Assembly: GCA_034111645.1 (NCBI GenBank)
Contig: JAWUWW010000052.1
Span: 1 to 42,737, forward strand
Source of the DNA: CANLBN01 sp034111645
Lineage (GTDB): Bacteria; Pseudomonadota; Gammaproteobacteria; Pseudomonadales; Cellvibrionaceae
Direction: 5' to 3'
DNA: 42,737 bases
The notes beneath the pieces were generated by a model, which searched no databases, had not been told where the DNA came from, and saw only the letters and a list, made by a program, of their open reading frames with translations. The position numbers were made by a program, and so were the translations under genes. Shown in pieces: positions 8,346-16,949 of this stretch. How positions within the stretch are numbered: position 1 is the first letter of the stretch; every line of letters begins with the position of its first letter.

Positions 8346-10295
8346 CTAAAAAACTTGGTATGAAGCTGTTAACTCAACCGTTCGCTCAGCGGCAGGATAA
8401 TCACCAGATTTTGATGCGTACGATAAATATTCTTTATTATTTAAATTATTAACTCGTAATCCAAGGCTCAATGGACCTTGGCTCCAACTTGTACTAAAAT
8501 TTAATAATGTATAGCTTGGCTGTTTGTTTGATGTATTTGCTTCGTCACCATATTTAATTTGTTCTCCTGTATGCAGTACATCTAAATATAAATTTATATT
8601 ATTTATAAACTGATATCCGATAAAAGCAGATGCACTTATTCTAGGTACTCCAGGTACTTGGTTACCGTCAAAAGATCCCGCTTTAAACTCCGCTTTGGTA
8701 TAACTAAAAGATCCACCAACATTTATATTGTTGCTTAGATCAGAACCCAACTCTAACGATATACCTTGTCGTCTTGATTCATCTAAGTTGACATTTGCCC
8801 CGTCAAAACCTGGACTAAAAGGACCAATTGCTGATTCGTCGTAAAATATCTCATCATTAATTACCAAGTCGTAAATAAGCACATTTACCGTTTTGTTATT
8901 TCTAACATACTCATAACCCGCCTCATAAGATACTGATTCTTGTGGCTTTAAAAAATCAACGCTTGGCTCAATAAAACCATTGTCATTTGCATTGGCAAAG
9001 CGAAAAGCTTCAGCCCGACGCACAAAAAAGCGGCCTAGACTGTTGCGATAATTTAAGCCTATTTCTGTTGCCGTTAACGAATCATTATTCTTATTATTAT
9101 TGATGAAGTTTTTATCTTTGTTTTCTGTTCGTCTTGCACCACCAACAATATGTAAACCATTTACAATGGGATATGACAATTGCGCATACAGCGATTCTTG
9201 TGTGTTTTCTATATCGGTAGAGCTACCACTATTATAATCACTTGTTATGTCTTCATAACCCCCAATAAAATTTATATTCCCTTGTGGTAAAACCCAGTCA
9301 CCTATCGCCTTCGAAGAAATTATTCTCACTTTTGTATTCTGCGATGTAGGTGTACCGAAGCTATACTCACCTTTACCGTCTCTTAACGATATATCTGTAT
9401 TTAATGTGATATTTTCATTAACAAATAAAGAGCTTGTTAAACTATCGATATCAATAATGTTATTCGAATAATGATTAGGACTTTTAGTTTGGCGTCTATT
9501 TTCTGCTATCTGAGCAGCATTTAAACTTCCAGGTAGGTTTAAGTTATCTTCTACATGGGTTTTTTCATAGTTAATATTACCCCAGGTAGCGTCATAGCCT
9601 ATTTCGGCAAACACATTCCCATAATCAGCTTCATTGTTGTCTCGGTAGTTATCTGCCTGTCTCTTCTCACCTGAGATACGGTAACCAATACCATTTTTAA
9701 AGGTTTGCGATGCCCCTACTTTATACGTTTCAAGATCATGTGTTCCTTGTGTTGTAGACACGTATAACTGATCTTTTTGAAACTTTTTAGTAATAATATT
9801 AATGACGCCACCAACAGCTTGATCACCATATAAAACACCACCACTGCCTTGAATAATTTCAATGCGCTCAATATCTTTCAATGATACTGAGGTTAACAAT
9901 GGCGCTTCTAAAGATGGATTATTAAGCTTTCTACCATCAACTACAATCAACACGTTATTAGCACTATTAGCACCAAAACCCCTTAGACTTACAGATGCTC
10001 GGCTTCCATCACCGATATTATCTTTAATTTGAATGCTGGCTTGCCTACGCAAGACTTCTGTTAATGTATTGGCCCCTGATGCTTGAATATCTTTTTGCGT
10101 AATCACCGACAAACTCACCGGTGCTAAGACCCCAGATCCCTCAGAACCAGTTGGATCTGTATCATTTACACCACGAGTAATATAAATAATATTTGATTCT
10201 TTACTAGAATCTTTTAAGTTTGAATTGAGTTTATCTTGCGCAAAAACTTGCGTGGATAGGAATATAGTGACTAGAAATAAATTGATTTTTTTCAT
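8346..10295 (-). CDS. btuB: TonB-dependent outer-membrane cobalamin receptor BtuB
   Basis: This 649-residue receptor imports corrinoids across the outer membrane using TonB energy. The ATG at 10293–10295 begins a clean signal peptide, MKKINLFLVTIFLSTQVFA, with cleavage before Q. A hydrophobic TonB-box-like stretch near IIYITR precedes the plug domain, whose landmarks are GANTLTEVLRR, SLRGFGANSANNVLIVVDGR, IERIEIIQGSGGVLYGDQAVGG and VINIITKK. The barrel ends in aromatic Phe as outer-membrane proteins do. The frame is open to 10349, but that upstream codon is TTG and would put extra residues before the signal peptide. It is the first gene of the operon and lies directly behind the cobalamin riboswitch. 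Confidence 0.9.
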   Translation of the reverse strand: MKKINLFLVTIFLSTQVFAQDKLNSNLKDSSKESNIIYITRGVNDTDPTGSEGSGVLAPVSLSVITQKDIQASGANTLTEVLRRQASIQIKDNIGDGSRASVSLRGFGANSANNVLIVVDGRKLNNPSLEAPLLTSVSLKDIERIEIIQGSGGVLYGDQAVGGVINIITKKFQKDQLYVSTTQGTHDLETYKVGASQTFKNGIGYRISGEKRQADNYRDNNEADYGNVFAEIGYDATWGNINYEKTHVEDNLNLPGSLNAAQIAENRRQTKSPNHYSNNIIDIDSLTSSLFVNENITLNTDISLRDGKGEYSFGTPTSQNTKVRIISSKAIGDWVLPQGNINFIGGYEDITSDYNSGSSTDIENTQESLYAQLSYPIVNGLHIVGGARRTENKDKNFINNNKNNDSLTATEIGLNYRNSLGRFFVRRAEAFRFANANDNGFIEPSVDFLKPQESVSYEAGYEYVRNNKTVNVLIYDLVINDEIFYDESAIGPFSPGFDGANVNLDESRRQGISLELGSDLSNNINVGGSFSYTKAEFKAGSFDGNQVPGVPRISASAFIGYQFINNINLYLDVLHTGEQIKYGDEANTSNKQPSYTLLNFSTSWSQGPLSLGLRVNNLNNKEYLSYASKSGDYPAAERTVELTASYQVF

Positions 10296-10417
10296 GTTCT
10301 TAACAGCCTTAAAATAAAATAAGTAATAGGCGATTAAGGGAGGAATCAAGGGCGGGAATTAATACAGTATAGATAGCATACAAATTTGTAAGCCATTACA
10401 AAATAATTTAACAATAA

Positions 10418-10475
10418 CCGATACCTTGGATGGTAGCCCTCCGCTCCATCGTTGATAGCTAAAGGCCGGTATCGG
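10418..10475 (-). terminator. Probable expression platform of the cobalamin riboswitch
   Basis: Two 8-base arms (10418–10425 and 10468–10475) are perfectly complementary, and an inner hairpin pairs 10429–10433 with 10446–10450, with AGC/GCT extending it. The outer 5' arm of the RNA lies within the 3' end of the aptamer (the CCCGATACCGGCC segment), so forming this stem would compete with ligand-bound aptamer structure. The RNA after the stem is TTATTGTT, a poor terminator tract, so the mode could be termination or a sequestering fold. The inner loop is GGAGG but has no good start codon nearby. Confidence 0.5.
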
Positions 10476-10655
10476 GCTTATATTTTCGTCTTAAGAGTTA
10501 TCTAACTAACCCTTAAAACATTAAGTGAAAATACTTACCGTTGCGGGGGCAGCGCTGGATTTAAACCAAGCTTCCCGTTTACCCTATACATCTTCCAAGT
10601 TAAATTTTGAAAAATAACTTTTATGGACTATAGGCACCTTTTTGCAGGCGTGGAT
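10464..10655 (-). promoter_or_regulatory. Cobalamin (adenosylcobalamin) riboswitch
   Basis: On the minus strand the leader of btuB has, in order, AGGTGCC (10633–10638 region), GGGTAAACGGGAAG, then the highly conserved core GCTGCCCCCGCAACGGTAAG (within 10534–10556), and finally AAGCCCGATACCGGCC near 10464–10480. This order and the GCCCCCGCAAC core are diagnostic of the B12-responsive aptamer. It lies about 170–350 bases upstream of btuB and should repress the whole btuB–btuF operon when adenosylcobalamin is plentiful. Boundaries are approximate. Confidence 0.93.
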
Positions 10656-10711
10656 TATAGGGAGACATTTTTAAAATGTCTATTAATGATTAGAATTACA
10701 TTTAATGTCTA

Positions 10712-11272
10712 TTAAGAAGGCCTGGTGTAGTTAAGAGCGGCATCTATATGCTCTTGATAAAAGCCTCTGTTCTTTAAAAACCGAAATTGCTTAGAAAGCT
10801 CGACAATGTCATCAGCAGTGCCATCGCCAAAACGTTTTATTTTTATAAATTGCGCTCGCTCATGCCAATCGATTGCAAGTTTATCAAAAACCACATTTGA
10901 TAAACCATCAAATATACCTTTTACTCTTAAACCCATTTTAATTTTAAAGGGACCATCGCCTGCATTTGCTCGAGAACGAATATACATATCTGTATAACGT
11001 TCATCACTTTGATAATTCTTTTCCTGGAGATAATCTAGTAGGTGATTAACCATATCAGAGACATAGCCTTTGGTGATTAAGCGCTGATATAACTCTAGAC
11101 GCGAATACTCTCTGCGAGCAAGATAGCGAAATGCACTATTTTTTGCAGGGGTATCTACTTCTGTTAATTCAAGGGGCTTTTTTTCAGGTTTACTTTCTGG
11201 ATTGCGTCCAAATGAACGGTTTTCATAATCGCTCATTTTGATCACATTTTTTGGCAATGTAGAGGGCAGCAT
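10712..11272 (-). CDS. recX: Regulatory protein RecX
   Basis: RecX binds RecA filaments and limits recombinase activity. The 186-residue protein holds the tandem three-helix repeats of the family: AFRYLARREYSRLELYQRLITKGY, then NYQSDERYTDMYIRSRANAGDGPFKIKMGLRVKGI, then the C-terminal repeat. It follows recA, 242 bp downstream on the same strand, with a strong hairpin between. The start is ambiguous: the ATG at 11272 gives 186 residues and a Met 12 codons later gives MSDYENRSFGR; neither has a convincing ribosome site. The N-terminal 45 residues are charged and poorly conserved. Confidence 0.88.
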   Translation of the reverse strand: MLPSTLPKNVIKMSDYENRSFGRNPESKPEKKPLELTEVDTPAKNSAFRYLARREYSRLELYQRLITKGYVSDMVNHLLDYLQEKNYQSDERYTDMYIRSRANAGDGPFKIKMGLRVKGIFDGLSNVVFDKLAIDWHERAQFIKIKRFGDGTADDIVELSKQFRFLKNRGFYQEHIDAALNYTRPS

Positions 11273-11321
11273 AATTTATCAACCAACTATTTATAAAAAA
11301 GCTTTTCGGATAATTATTTTT

Positions 11322-11364
11322 CTCATTGGTCTATCCTAAAGTTTGCTACGATACACCAATGAGA
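11322..11364. terminator. recA–recX intergenic hairpin (attenuator/terminator)
   Basis: A 15-base arm at 11322–11336 pairs with 11350–11364 with a single mismatch, around a 13-base loop. A-rich and T-rich flanks on both sides give weak tracts in either direction. It lies between recA (ending 11515) and recX (starting 11272). In E. coli a comparable recA–recX hairpin lets only a minority of transcripts read through, keeping RecX low. A similar job here is an inference. Confidence 0.65.
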
Positions 11365-11514
11365 AATTATATTTTTGGTGCCTTAACGGAGCTGAAGACA
11401 CTCATTTAATTTATATTTTCAATTCTATTTTGCATCCATGCAAAAATATAAGTAATAACATGCTGTTATAGATTGGCTAATAAAAAATCCTTTTCCTTCA
11501 ATCATCTTATAATA

Positions 11515-12570
11515 TTAATCTTTCGACGCTGCCGACACTTCAACTGGCATATCAACAACATTATTCTTTTTTACAGGTTCATCTTTTGGCAATAAGCGAT
11601 CACGAATAGCCGTTTCTATTTCCTTAGCCATTTCTGGTCGCTCTTCTAAAAACTTGCCTACATTCGCTTTACCCTGACCAATTTTTTCGCCTTTATAGCT
11701 ATACCATGCACCCGCTTTATCTATTAGCTCTAGTTTAACTCCGAGGTCGATAATCTCTCCCATTAAGTTGATACCTTCGCCATACATAATTTGAAATTCT
11801 GCTTGCTTAAATGGTGGAGCCACCTTGTTTTTAACCACTTTAACGCGTGTTTCGCTGCCTGTAACCTCGTCACCATCTTTAACGGCGCCAATCCGACGTA
11901 TATCTAAGCGTACTGAGGCATAAAACTTAAGTGCATTACCGCCAGTTGTCGTCTCGGGTGAACCAAACATTACGCCAATCTTCATACGAATTTGGTTAAT
12001 AAAAATAACTAAGCAATTTGCATTTTTAATGTTGCCAGTAATTTTACGTAGTGCTTGCGACATTAAACGCGCTTGCAAACCTACGTGATGGTCACCCATA
12101 TCACCTTCAATTTCAGCTTTAGGCGTTAATGCTGCAACAGAGTCAATAACTAACACGTCTATTGCTCCAGAGCGGACTAACATATCTGATATTTCTAATG
12201 CTTGTTCACCGTTATCGGGCTGAGAAATCATAAGATCATCGACATTGACACCTAGTTTTTCAGCATAAATTGGGTCTAACGCGTGCTCTGCATCGATAAA
12301 GGCACAAGTACCGCCTGCTTTTTGTGCCTCTGCAATAACTTGCAAAGTAAGAGTAGTTTTACCCGAGGATTCTGGACCATAGATTTCTACAATTCGGCCA
12401 CGCGGAAGGCCACCTATACCTAGAGCAATATCTAAACCTAGCGAACCCGTCGAAATCGCTGGAATTTTTAGATGCTCGCGATCGCCCATGCGCATAACTG
12501 TACCTTTACCAAACTGGCGCTCAATTTGGCTTAAAGCCGCTTGTAATGCTTTGTCTTTGTTAGAATCCAT
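11515..12570 (-). CDS. recA: Recombinase RecA
   Basis: RecA forms ATP-dependent filaments on single-stranded DNA, carries out strand exchange, and triggers LexA self-cleavage. The 351-residue protein is nearly invariant in form: Walker A GPESSGKT at residues 65–72, DAEHALDPIYAEKLGV, the DNA-binding loop 1 region DMGDHHVGLQARLMSQALRK, and loop 2 around FINQIRMKIGVMFGSPETTTGG. The C-terminal tail is acidic and variable. It is preceded by a LexA-controlled promoter at about 12700 and followed by a hairpin and recX. The leader between promoter and ATG is about 115 bases. Confidence 0.98.
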   Translation of the reverse strand: MDSNKDKALQAALSQIERQFGKGTVMRMGDREHLKIPAISTGSLGLDIALGIGGLPRGRIVEIYGPESSGKTTLTLQVIAEAQKAGGTCAFIDAEHALDPIYAEKLGVNVDDLMISQPDNGEQALEISDMLVRSGAIDVLVIDSVAALTPKAEIEGDMGDHHVGLQARLMSQALRKITGNIKNANCLVIFINQIRMKIGVMFGSPETTTGGNALKFYASVRLDIRRIGAVKDGDEVTGSETRVKVVKNKVAPPFKQAEFQIMYGEGINLMGEIIDLGVKLELIDKAGAWYSYKGEKIGQGKANVGKFLEERPEMAKEIETAIRDRLLPKDEPVKKNNVVDMPVEVSAASKD

Positions 12571-12693
12571 TATTCACCTCAATTGTCGGGGTTGTTTTAA
12601 GTTGCTTCATTGTAAATTTACCGTCTCAAATAATCACTAAGAGACAACAACTTAAATAAATCATTAATATTTTGTTGAAAGAATAATACAACA

Positions 12694-12721
12694 AAAATAC
12701 TGTATGAGCAAACAGTACTAC
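12694..12721 (-). promoter_or_regulatory. LexA (SOS) box and promoter of recA
   Basis: The plus-strand core CTGTATGAGCAAACAG (12700–12715) is a CTGT-N8-ACAG LexA site, flanked by TA/TA. It differs by one base from the E. coli recA operator as I remember it. On the minus strand the site is followed at once by TATTTT (−10-like) and preceded by GTAGTA (−35-like) with a 16-base spacer, the same layout in which LexA covers the recA promoter of E. coli. It abuts the 3' end of cinA. Confidence 0.88.
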
Positions 12722-12724
12722 TAT

Positions 12725-13219
12725 TTATACAGTATTTTTATTTAGCAGTATATTTAACTCGCTAATAGCCGCCTTAACAGCCTGTGCTCTAACTGCATCT
12801 CGATCACCTTGAAACTGATAACACTTTGTAATCGTCTCTAAATTTTGTATTGCCCATGCAAGCCACACCGTACCTACTGGCTTATCGGGTGAGCCACCCC
12901 CAGGACCTGCCACACCACTAACGGCAATTGCTACATTTGCATTCGCTCTTTCAATGGCACCTAATGCCATTGCACATACCACTGCCTCGCTCACGGCTCC
13001 ATGCTTTATCAATAGCGCTTCATCGACATTTAGTTGCTGTTGCTTGGCCCCATTACTATAGGTAACAAAGCCTTGTTCAAACCATGCAGAGCTGCCTGCA
13101 ATAGAAGTAATGGCACTGGCAATACCGCCACCGGTGCAAGACTCTGCTGTGGTTAGCTTCCATTGATGCTTTATAAGAAGCTGGCCTAAAGTCGCCGCTA
13201 GTTGCTTGTCATCATCCAT
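12725..13219 (-). CDS. pncC: Nicotinamide-nucleotide amidohydrolase (CinA C-terminal family)
   Basis: This 164-residue protein is the stand-alone CinA C-terminal domain, which deamidates NMN to nicotinate mononucleotide in pyridine-nucleotide recycling. The family motif TAESCTGGGIASAITSIAGSS is at about residues 23–43, followed by FVTYSN, AVSGVAGPGGGSPDKPVGTVW. It lacks the N-terminal MoCF-like domain of full-length CinA, as in most Gammaproteobacteria. It is directly upstream of recA, its usual partner, and its last codons touch the recA LexA box. Often annotated cinA or ygaD. Confidence 0.93.
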   Translation of the reverse strand: MDDDKQLAATLGQLLIKHQWKLTTAESCTGGGIASAITSIAGSSAWFEQGFVTYSNGAKQQQLNVDEALLIKHGAVSEAVVCAMALGAIERANANVAIAVSGVAGPGGGSPDKPVGTVWLAWAIQNLETITKCYQFQGDRDAVRAQAVKAAISELNILLNKNTV

Positions 13220-13818
13220 TTGAGTCTACTCATTTTTAAATCCTGTCTAAGCCTGCATTCAAATTATCAATTCGTTAAAAGCTCTCGTTAAAAACCTTTA
13301 GAAACTAAAAACTAAGATTAAATCTTATAGTAGGTGATTGCTATATGAGCATCTAAACTTAAGCAATTCATAAACTATTTGTTTCTTTTATTTTTAATTC
13401 TTGTCTGTGTCGCTACTTATACGGTCAAATAGAACCAAAGGAATTGACAATTTCGTTTAAACAGTAATTATGACACAAGAAGCCGTTTGATTATGACGCA
13501 ATTAATGAATTGAATTACCGTTGGACTATGAGAGAAAAATTCGTCGAGGGCTAAAAGCGCAAAGAAAGCCTTGTAAATAAAGGCTATAAAGAATTAATTC
13601 TCTAAGAGCTAGCATACGCTTTTTACGAGAATATTTATGCAAAATCCGTCTACTTATAGTTTTCATTGATTCAACCAACTTTAATCAGCATTAACCAATG
13701 ACGAATGCAATTATCGAGTCAATTCAAAACTATAATGGCTAAGTATAGCGGTTCTCATCCATAGCTTTTACAGTATCAGGCTTTGCACGTTAAAAATTGC
13801 TACCTTTTATTCTCTAGG
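13220..13818. other. 599-bp gap between cinA and topB; possible decayed coding fragment
   Basis: No intact gene is visible. Around 13480–13555 the plus strand encodes a coding-like stretch (KKPFDYDAINELNYRWTM and on) that ends in a stop and continues with in-frame stops. This may be a decayed gene or chance. A 6-bp hairpin (13567–13572 with 13580–13585) followed on the minus strand by TTCTTT is too weak to call a terminator. No tRNA or repeat was seen. Confidence 0.35.
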
Positions 13819-15846
13819 TTAAACAGACACTTTCGTTTTAACAGAACTTTTTCTTTTAACAGCGGGCTTAGCGTTAAAATAAGATTTAGTTTTAACATAA
13901 GCTTTGGGCTTGAACGAAGTTTTATATGTTTTCTTTTTAAAGGGCGTGTTTTTAGCGTCGACATTTTCTAAGCCTTTTAGATCATTAAGCTGACTCTGAG
14001 CAATAAGCTCTTTAAGCGATAATTCTAGCGGCTGCATAAAACTCTTATAATTAGATTCTCGATGGCTAATTGCATTAAGCTGCATTTCCCAACGTGCGGT
14101 CATATCCGGCTCGGTGGCAATATTAGGTAGCCCATTGATTAATCCCTTACCCACTTCTGTAGCATGAATTTTTTTGCCCTTACGTAGCAAAAAATCGCGT
14201 TTAAACAATAACTCGATAATCCCAGCTCGCGTAGCCTCGGTTCCTAGACCATCGGTTTCTTTTAATATACTGCGCAAAGAGGCATCGCTAACGTAGCGAC
14301 TAATACCCGTCATTGCAGCTAACAGTGTTGCATCATCAAAAGCTTTAGGCGGGCTTGTTTGTTTTTCAATTAACTCACCGCTTTCACAAAATAATTCTTC
14401 AGCTTGTTTTACATCTGGCAAACATTTATTTAACGCCATATCATCTTGGCTATATTGCTCATCATTTTTTTGATTATTTGGTGTAAAAACGAATAGTATT
14501 TTCCAACCTTGTTTTGTCGCCTCACGAGATTTTGCAACAAACAAACCACCCGCTATTTTTAGCTGAATATCTCGATCACAGTATTCATGTGCAGGATAAA
14601 ACTGCGCGATATATTGCCGCGCGATTAATTCATAAATGTTTTTTTCGGAAGTATTTAAACTATTGAGATTTATCTGTTTTTGGGTAGGAATAATGGCATG
14701 GTGCGCCTCAACTTTTTTATCATCCCAGGCTTTACTTTTTAAGTGAATATCGGCCTCAAAGACTGCCTTGGATAAGCTCTCGCTATTTTGCTTTATAGCC
14801 TTAAGCACTAAAGGAGCATCGGTTAAATGCTGCTTAGGTAAATAACGGCTATCCGAGCGCGGATAGGTGATTAACTTGTGGCGCTCATACAAAGTTTGGC
14901 AAATATCTAACACTTGCTTAGCGCTCAAACCAAAACGTTTTGCGGCATCTATTTGTAGCGATGACAAATTATAAGGTAGGGGCGGTGGCTGCTTTTTATT
15001 TTTTTTACTAGTCTCGATAACAACTGCAGGTTGGCCTTCAATACTACTAACCACTTTTTGCGCCAAACCTTTAGAGATAACACGACCGTCTTCATCTTGA
15101 TAGGGTTGGCAAGCCTCGCTTGGCTGCCATTTAGCCAAAAACTGCTGATCGGTTTTGGTTTTAATATGAGCCAGTACTTGATAAAAAGGTTTAGCGACAA
15201 AATTTTCAATTGTCTCATCACGCTTTACGACTAAACCCAATAAAGGTGTCTGCACGCGTCCAACGGATAACACCCCTTTAAAACCAACCTTACCGCCTTG
15301 TAGCGTATAGGCACGAGTCATATTAATCCCGTATAGCCAATCGGCACGTGAGCGCGCCAAAGCCGATGCCGACAGCGGCACAAATTCTTTATTGGGTCGC
15401 AGCTGCATTAACGCGCGTTTAACTGCTGGCGCGTTTAAATCATTAATCAAGCAGCGTTTTATATTGTCGCGCTTGCTGGTACTTACCTTTAAATATTCAA
15501 AGACCTGATCAACCAATAGCTGCCCTTCGCGATCAGGGTCACCCGCATGCACTAGCTCATCGGCCTCTTTGACTAGCTTTTTTAAAACAGACAATTGTTT
15601 TTTGGTTGCCGATTTTGGGGTAAGCAGCCACTGCGTAGGAATAATCGGTAAATGCTCAAATTGCCACTTTTTAAACGCGGCATCATAGGCATCGGGCTCG
15701 GCCTGCTCAAGCAGGTGACCAACACACCAACTAACGCAATCGCCATTACCCACATAAATACACCCCTCGGCTTTTCTATGAGGTTGGGGCAAGACATCGG
15801 CAATCGCGCGGCCAAGGCTTGGTTTTTCAGCTATATATAAACGCAT
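13819..15846 (-). CDS. topB: DNA topoisomerase III
   Basis: TopB is a type IA topoisomerase that passes single strands and resolves recombination and late-replication links. The toprim domain starts MRLYIAEKPS, with catalytic Glu7, and has the acidic DPDREGQLL motif. The active-site tyrosine is Tyr328 in ITYPRSDSRY, the same number as in E. coli TopB. The 675-residue length fits. The last 40 residues form a Lys-rich tail likely to bind DNA. A LexA box lies about 10 bp upstream of the ATG. topB is not part of the normal cinA–mutS neighbourhood and probably arrived by insertion there. Confidence 0.95.
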   Translation of the reverse strand: MRLYIAEKPSLGRAIADVLPQPHRKAEGCIYVGNGDCVSWCVGHLLEQAEPDAYDAAFKKWQFEHLPIIPTQWLLTPKSATKKQLSVLKKLVKEADELVHAGDPDREGQLLVDQVFEYLKVSTSKRDNIKRCLINDLNAPAVKRALMQLRPNKEFVPLSASALARSRADWLYGINMTRAYTLQGGKVGFKGVLSVGRVQTPLLGLVVKRDETIENFVAKPFYQVLAHIKTKTDQQFLAKWQPSEACQPYQDEDGRVISKGLAQKVVSSIEGQPAVVIETSKKNKKQPPPLPYNLSSLQIDAAKRFGLSAKQVLDICQTLYERHKLITYPRSDSRYLPKQHLTDAPLVLKAIKQNSESLSKAVFEADIHLKSKAWDDKKVEAHHAIIPTQKQINLNSLNTSEKNIYELIARQYIAQFYPAHEYCDRDIQLKIAGGLFVAKSREATKQGWKILFVFTPNNQKNDEQYSQDDMALNKCLPDVKQAEELFCESGELIEKQTSPPKAFDDATLLAAMTGISRYVSDASLRSILKETDGLGTEATRAGIIELLFKRDFLLRKGKKIHATEVGKGLINGLPNIATEPDMTARWEMQLNAISHRESNYKSFMQPLELSLKELIAQSQLNDLKGLENVDAKNTPFKKKTYKTSFKPKAYVKTKSYFNAKPAVKRKSSVKTKVSV

Positions 15847-15851
15847 AACTC

Positions 15852-15875
15852 AATATACTGTATATAAAGACAGTT
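15852..15875 (-). promoter_or_regulatory. LexA (SOS) box immediately upstream of topB
   Basis: The plus-strand sequence CTGTATATAAAGACAG at 15858–15873 fits CTGT-N8-ACAG, with TA before it and TTA after it, matching the LexA consensus. On the minus strand it is followed directly by TATATT, a good −10 hexamer, the same layout as at recA in this window. Only five bases separate that hexamer from the topB ATG, so transcripts from it would be leaderless or nearly so. A −35 element is poor. Confidence 0.7.
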
Positions 15876-16625
15876 ATCTAGCTTTTAATGCTTGCAGGAT
15901 TCAAAACAGATAAGTGATTTCTTAAGCGATTAAAACAAATCGTATGTAGATGAATTAATAACATCTTTATTCAACCGTTATACATTCTGTTTGCCCATTC
16001 TCCAGTGTTTCATCCTGCTATGTTTATCTGGTGCATCCCAACAAAACTCAATATCGATGATCATTAATCTCAAGATTTCGATACTTTCATATGTTCTAGT
16101 CGACCTGATAATATCGCTGCAGAGCATTCCCAAGATTTGCGGTCGGTAACCTACACAATCTTAGAGCTGCTCTCATAATTTGTGCTTGATAGAGGGCCAT
16201 TTGAGTTTATCTTAGCCAAAATATATGTATTCCGCGATGAATGTGTCTGAGTATTTAAAGAGCCAGATAGTAAAGGCATTGAGGTGCTTAAGGATCTGAG
16301 CAAGGCCTCCAAAATCTTCAATTCTGCCAATATCTTTGGGGTGGCTGTAACAGTTTTCATCTGGTTGAGAAGGCGATTCGATTAAACCACATTTAGGTTC
16401 TTGATGTGGGAGAGTAATAAAATATCATGCTATTATTTCTAGCCTAACTTACCATTTAAATACAACTTAACTATTACCGCTTTTCGCTTATTAACGGACG
16501 AAAATGCTTCATCCATATGAAGAAGTTAGAACTCAAATGTGCCATAAACAGACATATACATCTAATTAGATAACCAAATAAGTTAGCACTACAGTCTTGC
16601 AAAGCCTAGGAAGGCTGGAATTAAG
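15876..16625. other. Non-coding or decayed DNA upstream of topB
   Basis: No intact gene is supported. A start-less minus-strand frame between about 16200 and 16435 reads PSQPDENCYSHPKDIG and on, ending in YIYFG and a stop; it looks somewhat protein-like and may be a relic. The overlapping 69-codon ATG frame at 16151–16360 is Ser/Thr-rich and not convincing. The region belongs to the disturbed cinA–mutS junction. Confidence 0.4.
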
Positions 16626-16909
16626 TCACACGTAGTAGACCGTCAAATATGGGCGCTCTTTTCGGTCTATACCGCCGGATATATTACTTATTTGACCATT
16701 GTTCGAGGCTCTGCCAATAGCTAGCAATCGCTCTACTGATGCACCGTTATGACGGGCAAAAAACTGAAGGTATCGACCTACCTCATTTAGATGCAGTCGG
16801 AAGCTGCCAGATTAGTTTATTTAAAGTCTGCTTCAACATACTTTCCTTTATTTTCAATCCTATTTAAATATTCTTTGTATAGGACTTCTAGATTTTCAAG
16901 CCTTATAAT
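16626..16909 (-). pseudogene. Start-less coding fragments of an unidentified protein
   Basis: Two adjacent minus-strand frames without start codons look like broken coding sequence. The first (16817–16909, 30 codons) reads RLENLEVLYKEYLNRIEN and ends VEADFK-stop. The second (16626–16811, 61 codons) reads RLHLNEVGRYLQFFARHNG, then SVERLLAIGRASNN, ending LTVYYV-stop. They lie in different frames only a few bases apart, as expected of one gene broken by a frameshift. I do not recognise the family. Composition is charged and balanced, unlike random translation of AT-rich DNA. Confidence 0.35.
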
Positions 16910-16949
16910 TCATGCCTATTGGCACTGTTTTTCTCATAATAAGTAAAAC

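Noticed and set aside
10296..10349. Upstream extension of btuB
   Set aside because: The codon at 10349 is TTG and the extension would put 18 residues before a clean signal peptide that starts at the ATG at 10295.
12719..12735. Second LexA half-site next to the recA box
   Set aside because: The ACTGTATAAATAGTA stretch lacks the matching ACAG half at correct spacing.
13484..13560. Possible small protein reading KPFDYDAINELNYRW
   Set aside because: No start in frame, quickly followed by stops; could be a relic but too short to call.
16151..16360. 69-codon minus-strand frame
   Set aside because: Ser/Thr-rich with no ribosome site, family resemblance or context; another frame of the same strand looks more protein-like.
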